In this document: in pieces, positions 33,515 through 42,928 of the stretch
Layout of the letters: each line of letters opens with the position of its first letter
How positions within the stretch are numbered: the first letter of the stretch is position 1
Assembly (NCBI GenBank): GCA_963728765.1
Contig: CAVSKX010000002.1
Coordinates: forward strand, 434,001-498,000
From: AC-32 sp963728765
GTDB taxonomy: Bacteria > Actinomycetota > Thermoleophilia > Gaiellales > Gaiellaceae
DNA: 64,000 bases
Direction of reading: 5' to 3'
Position numbers and translations under genes: made by a program
The notes under the pieces: model-generated
What the model saw: only the letters and a program-made list of their open reading frames with translations
The model's database searches: none
What the model was told of the DNA's origin: nothing

Positions 33515-34441
33515 TTACGCGAAAGCGAAGGGGGCAGGGCAGGCGGCGATCTTGGGGATCGAGAAACGGGCGATGGTCCCGAACTGCGGCGCGGGCTTGC
33601 ACGCCTGCGCAACACCCGCGTCGCAGGCGACCGAGAGGAAGACGAATGCGTCCTCCGGCGTGAAGCCGTGCTCGTCGACGAGGAGCTTCGCCGCCTCCTC
33701 GGAAACGAGCTTCAGCGCCTCGTCGAACGCGTCGGCCGTCGCGTGCGGCAACCAACAGTCGGCGAGCTCCGTCACCGGCCACGTCGCCTGCTTGCCCTTG
33801 CGCAGCTCGAAGCGGATGTCGACCTCCCCGGCGATCTCCACGCCCGTGAAGCAGATCTCGCCGTCGCCCATCGAGGCGTGCATGTCGCCGACCGCGAACA
33901 TCCCGCCGGGCTGTCGCACCGGGAAGAAGATCCGTGCGCCCTTGCCGTGCAGGTGGTCGTCGAGGTTGCCGCCGTGCCGGTCGGCGAGGCCGTTCGAGAG
34001 CGTCTCGCCGTCGGTTGCCACGCCGACGACGCCGACCATCGGCCTCGCGGGGAACGAGACGCGGTCGTTCATCCGGATCTCCCCGTCGCGCACCTCGAAC
34101 ATCCGCGTCAGCGGCGCCTGCACCTGGTCGATCAGCTGCCCGAAGCCCGGGATCAGCGTCGCCACCCCCCACTCGATCGGACGCACGTCGAGGATCTCCG
34201 CGACGAGCGAGTCGCCCGGCTCCGCACCGCGTACCGCCACCGGCCCCGTGGCGCTGTTGATCCGCTCGAGGTCGATCTCGGTGACGAGGTCGTCCTCGCT
34301 GCGGATCTGGCCGGTGAAGCAGTCGTTCGTCTCGAAGGTGACGGTGTCACCGGGATCGATCTCGAGCACGGCCTCGAGGTCCGGCCCGAACGACCAGATC
34401 ACCTGGTCACGCGAGAGCCGGTGCGCGGCTGCGACCGCCAT
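33515..34441 (-). CDS. Acetamidase/formamidase
   Basis: A 308-residue FmdA/AmdA-family amidase that hydrolyses formamide or acetamide to ammonia and acid. Typical segments are PGDTVTFETNDCFTGQI, the central VGVATDGETLSNG and HGGNLDDHLHGKGARIFFPV with AVGDMHASMGDGEI. The ATG overlaps the stop of the broken APC permease gene, which probably once imported the substrate or a related amine. Confidence 0.9.
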   Translation of the reverse strand: MAVAAAHRLSRDQVIWSFGPDLEAVLEIDPGDTVTFETNDCFTGQIRSEDDLVTEIDLERINSATGPVAVRGAEPGDSLVAEILDVRPIEWGVATLIPGFGQLIDQVQAPLTRMFEVRDGEIRMNDRVSFPARPMVGVVGVATDGETLSNGLADRHGGNLDDHLHGKGARIFFPVRQPGGMFAVGDMHASMGDGEICFTGVEIAGEVDIRFELRKGKQATWPVTELADCWLPHATADAFDEALKLVSEEAAKLLVDEHGFTPEDAFVFLSVACDAGVAQACKPAPQFGTIARFSIPKIAACPAPFAFA

Positions 34442-35624
34442 CACGCCTCCGGGAGGAACGCCGGCTGCGCCTCGGGGGCGACCGTCTCGTCCTCCACGTA
34501 GACCCGCTCCATGTCCTCCAGCCGCTCCGGCCTGGTCATGACGATCCAGATGGTGAGCAGCACGCCGAGCACCGTCCACCCGATTGCGACCCGGTGCAGG
34601 AGGACGTTGAACTGGTTGCGGCCAGGCCCGAGGTAGTACCGGATACAGCCCGCCGCGACCAACATGTAGACGAGGATCACCACCGGCACCGCCATCGTCG
34701 CGATCATCGCGAAGCCGGTCAGCGGCCCCCACTTCCAGCCGAACAGCACTCCGAGCACGAGGGCGAAGATCGTGAGCCAGATGATGGCGACGTTCGGCGT
34801 CTTGAACTCCGGGTGAGTGCGAGCCAGCGGGCGCGGCGCCAGACGGTTGCGGGCGAGGGCGTAGAAGACGCGCGTGGCCGCGTTGACGGCCGCGTTCGAG
34901 TTCGCCGCGATCGAGTTGCAGATCGCGAGGAAGACGAGGATCCACCCGGTGCCCCAGAAGACCTTCCCGAGGTCGCGCCAGGGGTCTGCGCCGGTCGCCT
35001 GCGTGACGAACTTGTCGAAGCCCGCGCCGAAGACCCACGCGTACGCGCAGAGGACGTAGAACAGCCCGATGATGATCGCGGAGCCCACGACCGCACGCGG
35101 GACGGTGCGCCTCGGGTGCCTGGCCTCCTCGCCGAGGGGCGCGGCCGCCTCGAAGCCGATGAAGGCGAGGATCGCGAACACCATGCCCTTGAAGACGCCG
35201 CTCCAGTCGCCGACCGCGTGGTTCGGGTTGAACGGCTGCGCGTTCAGGTCACCGGCGTTCGAGATCAGCATCCAGACCGCGAGCGCGCCGAAGATCGCGA
35301 TCTCGAAGGCGCCGAGGATCACGCCTGCCGTGGTCGAGAGCCGGATGTCGCGATAGGTGAGCCCGAGGACGAGAATCGCCATCAGGAGGAACGCTTCGCG
35401 AGCTGGCCGATCGCGGTCGCGGCGCAGATGCACGCGATCAGGGCGAGGGCGACCGAGAGCGGCAGCGCCTGCTGCGCGTCCGGCACGGAGATGTAGATCG
35501 AGTACGCGACGGCTGCGGCGGGCGCCATGTGCGTGATCGACTGGAACAGGACCTGCGGCAAGCCGATCGAGTGCTCGCGCAGGTGGTCGAAACGACGAGG
35601 CTCGCCGGCGGTCGCGGCTTTCAT
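34441..35624 (-). pseudogene. APC-family amino-acid permease with internal deletion
   Basis: N-terminal frame: MKAATAGEPRRFDHLREHSI ... ATAIGQLAKR, then a frame change at about 35385-35400 to LLMAILVLGLTYRDIRLSTT and the remaining C-terminal half through AQPAFLPEA. Intact relatives have roughly 70-90 residues (membrane helices 3-4) between these parts, so a deletion has removed them and shifted the frame. A GGAGG site precedes the ATG at 35624. Probably non-functional. Confidence 0.75.
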
Positions 35625-35712
35625 TGGGGAGTCCTCCTCTGTCGGTTCCTGCCTTGCGGCCGAGTTTGCCATGACTGTCACGAGCGCGCCGCGGCTACAA
35701 TTGCCGCCCCCC

Positions 35713-35794
35713 GGGGGTGTGCCCGAGCGGCCAAAGGGAACGGGCTGTAAACCCGTCGGCTCAGCCTACGGAGGTTCGAATCCTCCCGCCCCCA
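35713..35794 (+). tRNA. tRNA-Tyr (GTA)
   Basis: Acceptor GGGGGTG (35713-35719) pairs with CGCCCCC (35787-35793), discriminator A. The anticodon loop CTGTAAA carries GTA. A long variable arm and T arm GGAGG-TTCGAAT-CCTCC are present, as expected for a class II bacterial tRNA-Tyr. No CCA encoded. Confidence 0.93.
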
Positions 35795-35839
35795 CTCTTC
35801 GGGTCGTTCGCGGTCCCGGCAGGATGCGACACTGACGCG

Positions 35840-36400
35840 GTGACAACCTCGCCGCTGGAGTCGATGCAGGTCGACGAGGTGCTCGAGCACGTCAACGTGC
35901 CGAGCTACCACATCGACACCTCGGGGGTGATTCGCTGGCTGAACCGGGCCGCGAAGAACATCGTCGGCGACGTCCTGGGGCGCCAGTTCACTTCCGTCGT
36001 GGCACCCGAGGAGACGTTGCGCGCGAAGGAGCTGTTCGCGCGGAAGATCGTGGGCGGAACCGAGGTCACCGACGCCCCGGTGGTCGTGCTCGGTCAGGAC
36101 GGCAACCGCGTCGCCGCCGAGATCAGCTCGGTGCCGATCTACCGGGGCGACCACATCGTCGGCGTCTTCGGCCAGGTCTCGAGCCTGGTCGAGGAGCCGC
36201 ACGAGCATCCCGAGCTCCAACTCACCCCGCGGCAGGCAGAGGTGCTCGGGCTGCTGGAGCGCGGGCGCACCACCCAGGAGATCGCCGACGAGCTGCACGT
36301 GAGCCCCGAGACGGTTCGCAACCACGTCAAGCGGCTGCTACGCGCCGTCGGAGCCCACTCCCGCCTAGAGGCCGTCGCGATCGCGCACAGCACCGCCTGA
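35840..36400 (+). CDS. PAS-LuxR one-component regulator
   Basis: A 186-residue regulator: PAS domain (about 15-120, PSYHIDTSGVIRWLNRAAKN and VPIYRGDHIVGVFGQV) and LuxR helix-turn-helix (LTPRQAEVLGLLERGRTTQE, SPETVRNHVKRLLRA). GTG at 35840 is chosen since earlier in-frame codons lie in the tRNA. Same design as the 8212 gene but without the cysteine cluster. It precedes the 36406 gene by 5 bases, suggesting joint transcription. Confidence 0.85.
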   Translation: MTTSPLESMQVDEVLEHVNVPSYHIDTSGVIRWLNRAAKNIVGDVLGRQFTSVVAPEETLRAKELFARKIVGGTEVTDAPVVVLGQDGNRVAAEISSVPIYRGDHIVGVFGQVSSLVEEPHEHPELQLTPRQAEVLGLLERGRTTQEIADELHVSPETVRNHVKRLLRAVGAHSRLEAVAIAHSTA

Positions 36401-36405
36401 TCACG

Positions 36406-38310
36406 GTGCGCGCGACCGTCCTTCTCGTGGCGCTCGTCGCACTCGCGATCGCGCCCGCGGCGGCTGCGACGACCTCGCAGGAGGCCGCCCTCGCGGAGCG
36501 CTACGCGCCGGTCGTGCGGCTCGTCGCCGACACCAGCAGCTGCGAGCCGGACAAGCCGTACCAGCCGATCGACGTGAACGTGCTCTTCGGTGAGCCGACC
36601 GTTGCGCTGACCGGCCCCTGGAGCGGCGACGTCGTGAAGATCGCGCCCGAGGCGAAGGATCTCGGCGCGCGGCTGTTCGGCTACCACCTCGACTTCCCCG
36701 GCAACGCGCTCCAGCCCGGGTGCGACTACCGCGACTGGGAGGCCAGGCTCACCAAGGGGAAGACGCCGACGGTCTACGCGCACGTCGCGACCGACTCGGA
36801 GCACCCGGGCAAGCTCTCGCTGCAGTACTGGCTCTTCTACGTCTTCAACGACTGGAACAACCTGCACGAGGGCGACTGGGAGATGATCCAGCTCGTCTTC
36901 GACGCGCCCACCGCCGCGGAGGCGCTGCGGACCGAGCCGGCCGAGGTCGGCTACAGCCAGCACGAGGGCGCCGAGCGCGCAGGCTGGGGCGACGACAAGC
37001 TGGAGCTCGTCGGCGGCACACACCCGGTCGTGCATCCTGCGGACGGCTCGCACGCGAACTTCTACGGCGAAGCGCTGTACCTCGGCAGCTCGGCGTCGGA
37101 GGGAGTCGGCTGCGACGACACGCGGGGGCCGACCTTCGACATTCGCCCGGCGGTGCAGACGATCCCCAGCGCCGAGTCGGAGGCGGTGCGCGAGTTCCCC
37201 TGGATCGAGTTCCCCGGCCGCTGGGGCGAGCAGCGTCCGGCGTTCTTCAACGGCCCGACCGGCCCGAACGTGAAGGACCAGTGGACGCACCCGATCGAGT
37301 GGTCGCAGGACTGGCGCAGCCGGAGCTACGCCGTCCCGGGAAGCACGATCTTCGGGCCGTCCGCAACAGGGTTCTTCTGCGGCGCGATGGCGCACGGGTC
37401 GACCGCGCTCGTGCGGCTTGTCGACCACCCGCTCGGCTTCGGGCTAATCGTGGCCGCGCTCGCCCTGATCGTCCTGATCCTGATCTCGCGCGCGACGTGG
37501 CGGCCCAGCGCACCGCTCCGCCTCGCGCATCGCCGGGCCTGGGGGCAGATCCTCGCGGCCTCAGCCCAGATGTACCGGCGCCGGGTGGGGCTGTTCCTGG
37601 GGATGGGCGTACTGCTGGTGCCGATCTCGCTGCTCATAACGCTGATCCAGGCGGTCATCCTCCACGCGACGAGCATCTTCGGGATCCAGACGGGCGGCGA
37701 GAGCAGCGGACTGGCCGCCTTCTTCGCGCTCACGATCGGCACCACCTTGACGTTGCTCGGGCTCGGCCTCGTCCAGGCCGCCACGGCGCGCGCGCTGGTG
37801 GTGCTCGACCGGGGCGAGGACGTCGGCGTTCTCGACGCGTACCGGCTCGCGTTCGACAGCGTCGTGCCGCTCTTCGGCGCCCTGCTGGTCGCCACGCTGG
37901 CGGTGTCGCTGCTGGCCTCGACGTTCTACCTCGTCCCGATCGCCGTCTGGCTGGCCGGGCGGTGGGCGCTGGCCGTTCCCGTGGTCGAGCTCGAAGAGGA
38001 ACGGGCGGTCGGCGCGCTGCGCCGGAGCGGCGAGCTCGTTCGAGGGCACTGGCTCAAGGTTGCCTCGCTGATCGTGGCCGGAGGAGCCGTCGTGCTTATC
38101 GTCGGGCCCCTGCTCGGCGCGCTTCTGATCCTCGTCACCGACGCCCCGTTCTGGCTCGTCAACGTCGTGGCCGGAGTGATCTACGCCGTGACGATGCCCT
38201 TCGTCGCGCTCACGACCGCCTACGTCTACTTCGACGCCCGCGTCCGGCTGGAGCTCGAGGGCCAGCACCATCCGGCAGAGCTGCCCGCCGAGATCGGGCT
38301 CTCCGCCTGA
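36406..38310 (+). CDS. Secreted-domain / multi-helix membrane protein
   Basis: A 634-residue protein: signal peptide (VLLVALVALAIAPAAAA), an extracytoplasmic domain of about 320 residues resembling the Vps62/DUF946 fold (ERYAPVVRL, WLFYVFNDWNNLHEGDWEMI, TWSQ-type tail), then six or so membrane helices (about 345-620) like those in glycerophosphodiester-phosphodiesterase membrane domains. Function unknown. GTG start; the next gene begins 2 bases after its stop. Confidence 0.8.
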   Translation: MRATVLLVALVALAIAPAAAATTSQEAALAERYAPVVRLVADTSSCEPDKPYQPIDVNVLFGEPTVALTGPWSGDVVKIAPEAKDLGARLFGYHLDFPGNALQPGCDYRDWEARLTKGKTPTVYAHVATDSEHPGKLSLQYWLFYVFNDWNNLHEGDWEMIQLVFDAPTAAEALRTEPAEVGYSQHEGAERAGWGDDKLELVGGTHPVVHPADGSHANFYGEALYLGSSASEGVGCDDTRGPTFDIRPAVQTIPSAESEAVREFPWIEFPGRWGEQRPAFFNGPTGPNVKDQWTHPIEWSQDWRSRSYAVPGSTIFGPSATGFFCGAMAHGSTALVRLVDHPLGFGLIVAALALIVLILISRATWRPSAPLRLAHRRAWGQILAASAQMYRRRVGLFLGMGVLLVPISLLITLIQAVILHATSIFGIQTGGESSGLAAFFALTIGTTLTLLGLGLVQAATARALVVLDRGEDVGVLDAYRLAFDSVVPLFGALLVATLAVSLLASTFYLVPIAVWLAGRWALAVPVVELEEERAVGALRRSGELVRGHWLKVASLIVAGGAVVLIVGPLLGALLILVTDAPFWLVNVVAGVIYAVTMPFVALTTAYVYFDARVRLELEGQHHPAELPAEIGLSA

Positions 38311-38312
38311 TC

Positions 38313-39233
38313 ATGGCCGAGCCCGACCGACCCGACCGGCGCGATGAGACTCCGCTCGAGGTCGACCCGGAGCCCGCCGGCCTCGGACGGATCGCGATCT
38401 GGCTCGAGCGGACGCGGGTCGCGCGCGCACGGATCGAGGCGGCGCGCAAACGGCACTCGTCGCTCGACCTCGGCTTCAACGTGTTCGAGCGCGACGCCGC
38501 GATCGGCGGCGGGCTGCTGGCCGGAGCGCTCGCGTACCGGTTCTTCGTCCTCCTGCTCCCGACCGCCCTCCTGTTCGTCTCCGGCATCGGGCTCTATGCC
38601 GATGCGGCGGACAAGAGCACCCGCGAGGCGGCCGCGGACGCCGGCCTGCAGGGTCTGATCGCGTCGCAGGTCGCGTCGACCGCACGCGGCGGAGCGCGCT
38701 GGGCCGTCTTCCTCGTTGCGATCCCCGTAGCCCTCTACGCGGCCGCGAGGCTCTACCGCGCGATTGCGATCACGCACGCAATTGCCTGGCACGGGTCCGG
38801 GCGCGGGGTCCGCACGACGCCGAGAGGGGTCGGCCTGCTGATCGTGGTGCTCTTCCTGACGATCGTCGCCGTGGAGCTCGGCTCCTTCATCCGCCGGCAC
38901 AACGACCTCGGCGACCTGATCGCGCTCGTCGTCTACATCGTCCTCGTCGGCGGCGGCTGGCTCGTGCTTACGCGGGAGTTGCCCCACCGCGACGTCGGCT
39001 GGACGGCGCTGCTGCCGGGTGCCGCGGTCGTCGGCACCGGGCTCCTCCTCGTCAACGTCTTCAACGTCTACGTCACGACACGGCTGGTCGAAGACCGCGC
39101 GAACACCTACGGCGCGCTGGGGATCGCCGCGGCCCTGCTCTTCTCCCTCGTGCTGGTCGGCAGGGTGATCGTCGTCTCAGCGGAGCTCAACGCCGAGCTC
39201 GACAACCGCCGGCGCGGCTCGAGCTCGCCCTGA
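38313..39233 (+). CDS. YihY/BrkB-family membrane protein
   Basis: A 306-residue polytopic membrane protein of the YihY/virulence-factor-BrkB family. The segment DAAIGGGLLAGALAYRFFVL matches the family's first helix, followed by several helices and the conserved RANTYGALGIAAALLF near the end. Formerly misnamed ribonuclease BN; true function is unclear. Probably co-transcribed with 36406. Confidence 0.85.
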   Translation: MAEPDRPDRRDETPLEVDPEPAGLGRIAIWLERTRVARARIEAARKRHSSLDLGFNVFERDAAIGGGLLAGALAYRFFVLLLPTALLFVSGIGLYADAADKSTREAAADAGLQGLIASQVASTARGGARWAVFLVAIPVALYAAARLYRAIAITHAIAWHGSGRGVRTTPRGVGLLIVVLFLTIVAVELGSFIRRHNDLGDLIALVVYIVLVGGGWLVLTRELPHRDVGWTALLPGAAVVGTGLLLVNVFNVYVTTRLVEDRANTYGALGIAAALLFSLVLVGRVIVVSAELNAELDNRRRGSSSP

Positions 39234-39235
39234 CG

Positions 39236-39531
39236 TCAGGCGATGGCCTGCCCCGAGCGGTTCACGCCGGGCACCCGCCGCACCGAGCCCCATCCGTAGC
39301 ACGCCCATGGGACGAATAAGGCACCGCCGCCGACAGCGCCGAGCCCGTCGACCATCAGGTCGGTCGCCGTGTCGCGCTCGGTCTTGGCGAGTCCGTCCCG
39401 AGGAAGTGGTCGGAGGTGAACTCGGCCATCTCAACGACCGGCACGCCCACGACGTACGACAGGCGCAGCAGGTCGATCGGGTCGCGCAGCCAGCGCGACC
39501 AGTCGCCGAGGAGGACCCTCGCGGGCTTCAT
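39236..39531 (-). pseudogene. Decayed membrane-protein gene (DUF2238-like)
   Basis: Minus-strand frame MKPARVLLGDWSRWLRDPID...EFTSDHFLGTD gives the N-terminus; a second frame GLAKTERDTATDLMVDGLGA...FVPWACYGWG gives the C-terminus of what looks like a small DUF2238-like membrane protein. The middle (about 100 residues) is missing and a short indel near 39393 shifts the frame. The family call is tentative. Confidence 0.45.
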
Positions 39532-39569
39532 TCGCAGCTCGTGCCCCGGCGCGAGGGGACAATGCCCGC

Positions 39570-40175
39570 ATGAGGATCGTGCCGTGGATGCAACCGCTCT
39601 TCCGCGACCGGGCGGCGGCGGGACAGGTGCTCGCGGAGGCGCTGGGCGACCGTGTCGGCGTCGTTGTGGGCGTGGCGCGTGGCGGCGTCGCGGTCGCGGC
39701 GGAGGTGGCTCGGGAGCTCGGGCTGCCGCTGACCGCGGTCGACGTCGAGCGCGTCAACGCCCACGGCCGCCGCCTCGGCGCCACCACCGCACACGGGCCG
39801 CCGTACCTGCTGGTTCCCGAGCCCGCCGTGGAGGATTTCCTCGCGCGTGCGAGGCGCGACGCCGAGCGGCTGGAGTCGCGGCTCGAGCACGAGACGCTGC
39901 CGGTCGAGGGCCTCGAGGCGCTGCTCGTCGACGACGGCGCGGTCACGGGCCTGACCCTCGCGGCCGCCTGTACGTGGGCGCGGTCGGAGAGCGCAGCCCG
40001 CGTGGTGGCCGCGGTGCCGGTCGCGCACGTCGACGGCCTCGACCGGCTCGCCGAGGTCGGCGACGAGGTCGTCTGCCCCCACCCGCTGGAGGAGATCGCG
40101 GTCGTCGGCCAGGCGTACGACAGCTTCGACCCGCTCGACGAGTGGTACCTCGCAGGCCTGCTCGCCGGGCGCTGA
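39570..40175 (+). CDS. Phosphoribosyltransferase-family protein
   Basis: A 201-residue type I phosphoribosyltransferase fold. The PRPP-binding signature appears as LLVDDGAVTGLT (usual form VVDDGIATGAT) and the N-terminal GVARGGVAVAAEVARELGL is the other hallmark. Free-standing members like this are often of unknown substrate. ATG at 39570. Confidence 0.85.
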   Translation: MRIVPWMQPLFRDRAAAGQVLAEALGDRVGVVVGVARGGVAVAAEVARELGLPLTAVDVERVNAHGRRLGATTAHGPPYLLVPEPAVEDFLARARRDAERLESRLEHETLPVEGLEALLVDDGAVTGLTLAAACTWARSESAARVVAAVPVAHVDGLDRLAEVGDEVVCPHPLEEIAVVGQAYDSFDPLDEWYLAGLLAGR

Positions 40176-40319
40176 CGCTCAGCAGAACACGCGTCCCGAG
40201 TGTCAGCAGCGATGCGCCCGCGGCATCCGGTGATGCCGACTCCGAAGACCTGGCCCGAAAGTACCCCTCGGCCGGGCGAGGAACAAGGGACGCGCACCGC
40301 GCCTACAATGGCCGCGCCT

Positions 40320-40392
40320 GCCCTCTTAGCTCAGTTGGTAGAGCACCTCCATGGTAAGGAGGGGGTCGACGGTTCGAGTCCGTCAGAGGGCT
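40320..40392 (+). tRNA. tRNA-Thr (GGT)
   Basis: Acceptor GCCCTCT/AGAGGGC, D arm with GCTCAGTTGGTAGAGC, anticodon stem CCTCC/GGAGG with loop ATGGTAA (anticodon GGT), T arm GACGG-TTCGAGT-CCGTC. All arms pair. Its 3' half is repeated exactly 4.2 kb downstream, marking it as an integration site. Confidence 0.95.
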
Positions 40393-40393
40393 T
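40351..40393 (+). repeat. Attachment-site repeat, left (in tRNA-Thr)
   Basis: 43 bases from the anticodon loop to just past the tRNA 3' end, identical to 44569-44611 in direct orientation. Size and placement are classic for tyrosine-integrase att sites, which restore the tRNA gene on integration. Confidence 0.85.
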
Positions 40394-40969
40394 TACGAAA
40401 ATGCCTGCAAATCGGGCGGTCGATTTGTCTATCTCGTAAACGGCTGTCACGCGCGGGCACTCGCGGGCACTGCCTGGCGTTCCCTCACCGCACGCGTGCG
40501 TCGGCCGGATTCGGCTTGTTCAAGCCGATCAGACACTCGGTGACCCCCTCTGTACCGCAGAGTCGCGTTCACGGGTCATCCTTTAGCTTCTCGCTCGCGA
40601 GCCTCTGTCAGACGAGACGTGCGGTGAAGCGATCAGCTGCGCGTAGTCGCCTCGGCCGTCGCGCAGACTGTGTCGGCCTCGGCGGTGAACTGCTCGCTCG
40701 CGCAAGCGCCCGACGCGCTCACCGCACTCGCGACGACGCACACCCAAGGCAAGCTCGCGATCCGAGTCGCCTAACAGCGGACCCGTTCGATGACGACACG
40801 CCGGTCCGCGGGTCGCACAAGGTCGCACGACCGTGTCAAACGCGGCGATGAGCGGGTACGGGCGCCACGCCACCGATGAGTCCTCGGTGGTCTGTCAGTC
40901 TCTTCTGCGCGCGCCTCCATAGCAGGTGAGCGGCCGGCGGAGCAGCTGGTCGAGAAAGGGATTCGTGAG
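40394..40969. other. Left island flank, no gene seen
   Basis: About 575 bases without a supportable gene. It contains GCGCGGGCAC at 40451-40460 (and TCGCGGGCAC right after), the complement of TGAGGGAAC at 40479-40487, and TGCCTGCAAATCGG at 40402-40415. All recur near the right boundary and may be integrase arm-type binding sites. Confidence 0.5.
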
Positions 40970-41314
40970 ATGACGCGGTATCTGATCTCGGTTCGATGAC
41001 GGCGCGATGACCTTCCCCGAGGAGGAGCTGCCCGACGCGGCCGAGGCTGCGCACGCGGTGACGCGGGAGGCCCAGGATGCCGGGGTATGGGTGTTCGCTG
41101 GCGGCCTGTATTCGGTCGAAGAGGTGAGCGTGGTGGCCACCGACGGGTGGCGGTCACCGACGGCCCGGAGAGCAAGGCGTACATGGGCGGATTCACGATC
41201 CTCGACGTGCCCTCACGCGAGGAGGCGCTGGAGTGGGCTGCCAAGTTCGGCGTCGCCTGCCGCTGTGCTCAAGAGGTCCGCCGGTTCCTGCCCGACCCCG
41301 CCGTCGGCAACTGA
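40970..41314 (+). pseudogene. YCII-family (DGPF) gene with two frameshifts
   Basis: Three plus-strand frames give one YCII-domain protein: MTRYLISV, then DDGAMTFPEEELPDAAEAAH...VVATDG, then VAVTDGPESKAYMGGFTILD...FLPDPAVGN. Breaks fall at about 40996 and at the GGG of 41145-41147. The TDGPxxxxKEx-like block and C-terminal region mark the YCII fold. Two breaks make a true pseudogene more likely than for single-indel genes. Confidence 0.6.
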
Positions 41315-41484
41315 TCGTCGTCTCGGTCGCAGCGCAAGCCGGCGCTCGACATCGAAGCCGTGGGCAGTGCATCGACCTGCGGCGCCACACGAACAACGGG
41401 CAGAGCTTCCGGGCGCGATCACCGCCGCGAGGCTCGACCATCTGCGACCCGCGTAAAGGGTGGTAAGGAGTTGTGACGGCTGGC

Positions 41485-42237
41485 TCAGAGGACGAGCACG
41501 TTCGCGAATACCTGCCATGCGAGGAGGCTCTTCGCGACGAGGCTCAGCCAGAGATACCAGTGTTCGCCGTAGCGGTAGTCGCGCCAGCGCCCGACCCGCT
41601 TGTACTGCAGGGCCTGGTTGACGGCAAAGCTGTTGAAGAGGACGAAGAGCGAGACGAAGATCACGTAGACGAAGCCGGGCGGCGCGTGTCCGCGTCCCGC
41701 CGAGACCCCGATCTGCACCGCGATCGCAACCCACGCCACGGCGCCGACGACGCAGCCGAGCACGAAGGGCAGCCAGCGCGTCCGGGCCCTGTCCGGCGGG
41801 TTGAGCAGCTCCATCAGCCAACCGAGGAAGATCATCGCCGCGTTCGCGGCGAAGAGGGCGAGCAGCGCGACATAGTCGGCAATGCCGGTCAGCATCGCGA
41901 TCAGCACGACCATCAGCGAGGCCGACAGCGAGTACTCGAGCCACCGGAACGGATTGACGCCTGCGGCGAGGCACCGCTCGTAGCGCGCGCGGAAGGGCGG
42001 CAGCGCGACGAGCGCGTGGTCGATTGCCGCGAGCAGGAGGAACGCGCCGACGAGCGGGCCGATGCGCAGGTCGAAGAGCAGGTCCTGCTTCGGCGGCGCG
42101 CTCCCCGGCTGACCCTCCATGAAGGCGCCTGTCACTGGAAGCGAGAAGTCGGTCGAGAGCGCGAGGATCACCGCCGCCTGCGCCGCGTGGAGCACAGCCA
42201 GCGACGCGTTGCCTCGTCGAAGCGACCCGTCTCCCAT
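41485..42237 (-). CDS. Heliorhodopsin
   Basis: A 250-residue seven-helix retinal protein of the heliorhodopsin family. The helix-3 block FRWLEYSLSASLMVVLIA contains the counter-ion Glu101, followed by GIADYVALLALFAANAAMIF; helix 7 reads LSLVAKSLLAWQVF with the Schiff-base Lys236. ALSTDFSLPVTGAF and FNSFAVNQALQYK also match the family, as do His17 and His74. Heliorhodopsins lie inverted (N-terminus inside) relative to type-1 rhodopsins and do not pump ions; their role is unsettled. It is 51 bases downstream of tspO, same strand, inside a tRNA-bounded island. Confidence 0.95.
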   Translation of the reverse strand: MGDGSLRRGNASLAVLHAAQAAVILALSTDFSLPVTGAFMEGQPGSAPPKQDLLFDLRIGPLVGAFLLLAAIDHALVALPPFRARYERCLAAGVNPFRWLEYSLSASLMVVLIAMLTGIADYVALLALFAANAAMIFLGWLMELLNPPDRARTRWLPFVLGCVVGAVAWVAIAVQIGVSAGRGHAPPGFVYVIFVSLFVLFNSFAVNQALQYKRVGRWRDYRYGEHWYLWLSLVAKSLLAWQVFANVLVL

Positions 42238-42288
42238 GCCTCTGAGCGTACTGCGGTTCGGCAGTGGTGAACGGCGCGAGACGGTCGT

Positions 42289-42747
42289 CTAGGAGCGGTT
42301 CAGCCGCCAGATCTCGAGGTTGAGCGCCGCCGCATAGGTCGACCACGCCAGGTACGGCGCGTAGAGCAGCCCGGCCCGACGGTCGACGCGCGCGCTCGCG
42401 GCCGCGGTGGCCGCGACGGCAGGCAGAAGTGCGCAGATGACGACCGCGCCGGCGCCGGTCCGGCGGGCCCCGAAGAAGAGCGGCGTCCAGGCAGCGTTCA
42501 GCCCCAGCTGCAGCCACCAGAGCCTGAGCGCGCGCCGACGTGCTGGATCACACGAGCGTGCAACCCGCGCCGCCGAGTACGCCATCTGTGCGTAGAGCAG
42601 AGTCCAGACCGGACCGAAAGCCTGCGAGGGCGGCGTCCAACTCGGCTTGCGCAGACCGGGATACCAGGTGGCGACCGAGCGGCGCGTCGCCGCCCCTCCC
42701 CCGGCAGCCGCCACGGCAACCGCCGCTGCGTACCGGAACGTGCGCAC
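42289..42747 (-). CDS. tspO: TspO/MBR-family tryptophan-rich sensory protein
   Basis: A 152-residue five-helix membrane protein. Signatures: WYPGLRKPSWTPPSQAFGPV, the WTLLYAQMAYS segment, LQLGLNAAWTPLFFG and PYLAWSTYAAALNLEIWRLN. TspO binds porphyrins and acts in oxygen, light or stress responses in bacteria. GTG start. It is upstream of the heliorhodopsin gene on the same strand, so an operon is likely; together they suggest a light- or tetrapyrrole-linked membrane system (inference). Confidence 0.93.
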   Translation of the reverse strand: MRTFRYAAAVAVAAAGGGAATRRSVATWYPGLRKPSWTPPSQAFGPVWTLLYAQMAYSAARVARSCDPARRRALRLWWLQLGLNAAWTPLFFGARRTGAGAVVICALLPAVAATAAASARVDRRAGLLYAPYLAWSTYAAALNLEIWRLNRS

Positions 42748-42928
42748 ACACGGACGATACCCCTGCGGTCGACCACAGCGCGCATCGCCTGCGCGATCGT
42801 TGGCGGGTGGCGATCGTCCTCTCCTTCCTCATCTCCTTGGCGGGTGAAGGCGGAATGGAGATCTCCCGCAACGGCGATGGACCCGAATCCGTAGCGGGGG
42901 AATACTCTTCGCCGATGGCGGTGGCAGC
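42748..42928. other. Divergent promoter region of tspO-HeR and 42929 genes
   Basis: 181 bases between divergent starts. Contains two GGCGGGTG(G/A)(A/C)G-like stretches about 46 bases apart but no box or riboswitch that I can name. Expression control of the heliorhodopsin unit must lie here. Confidence 0.4.

Noticed and set aside
32340..34541. Plus-strand 733-codon frame opposite the adenylate cyclase and formamidase
   Set aside because: Charged low-complexity antisense reading with no domain; minus-strand genes are clear.
36720..39233. Plus-strand 837-codon frame spanning two membrane-protein genes
   Set aside because: Its first part is out of frame Arg-rich shadow of the 36406 gene; only the last 306 codons (YihY) are real.
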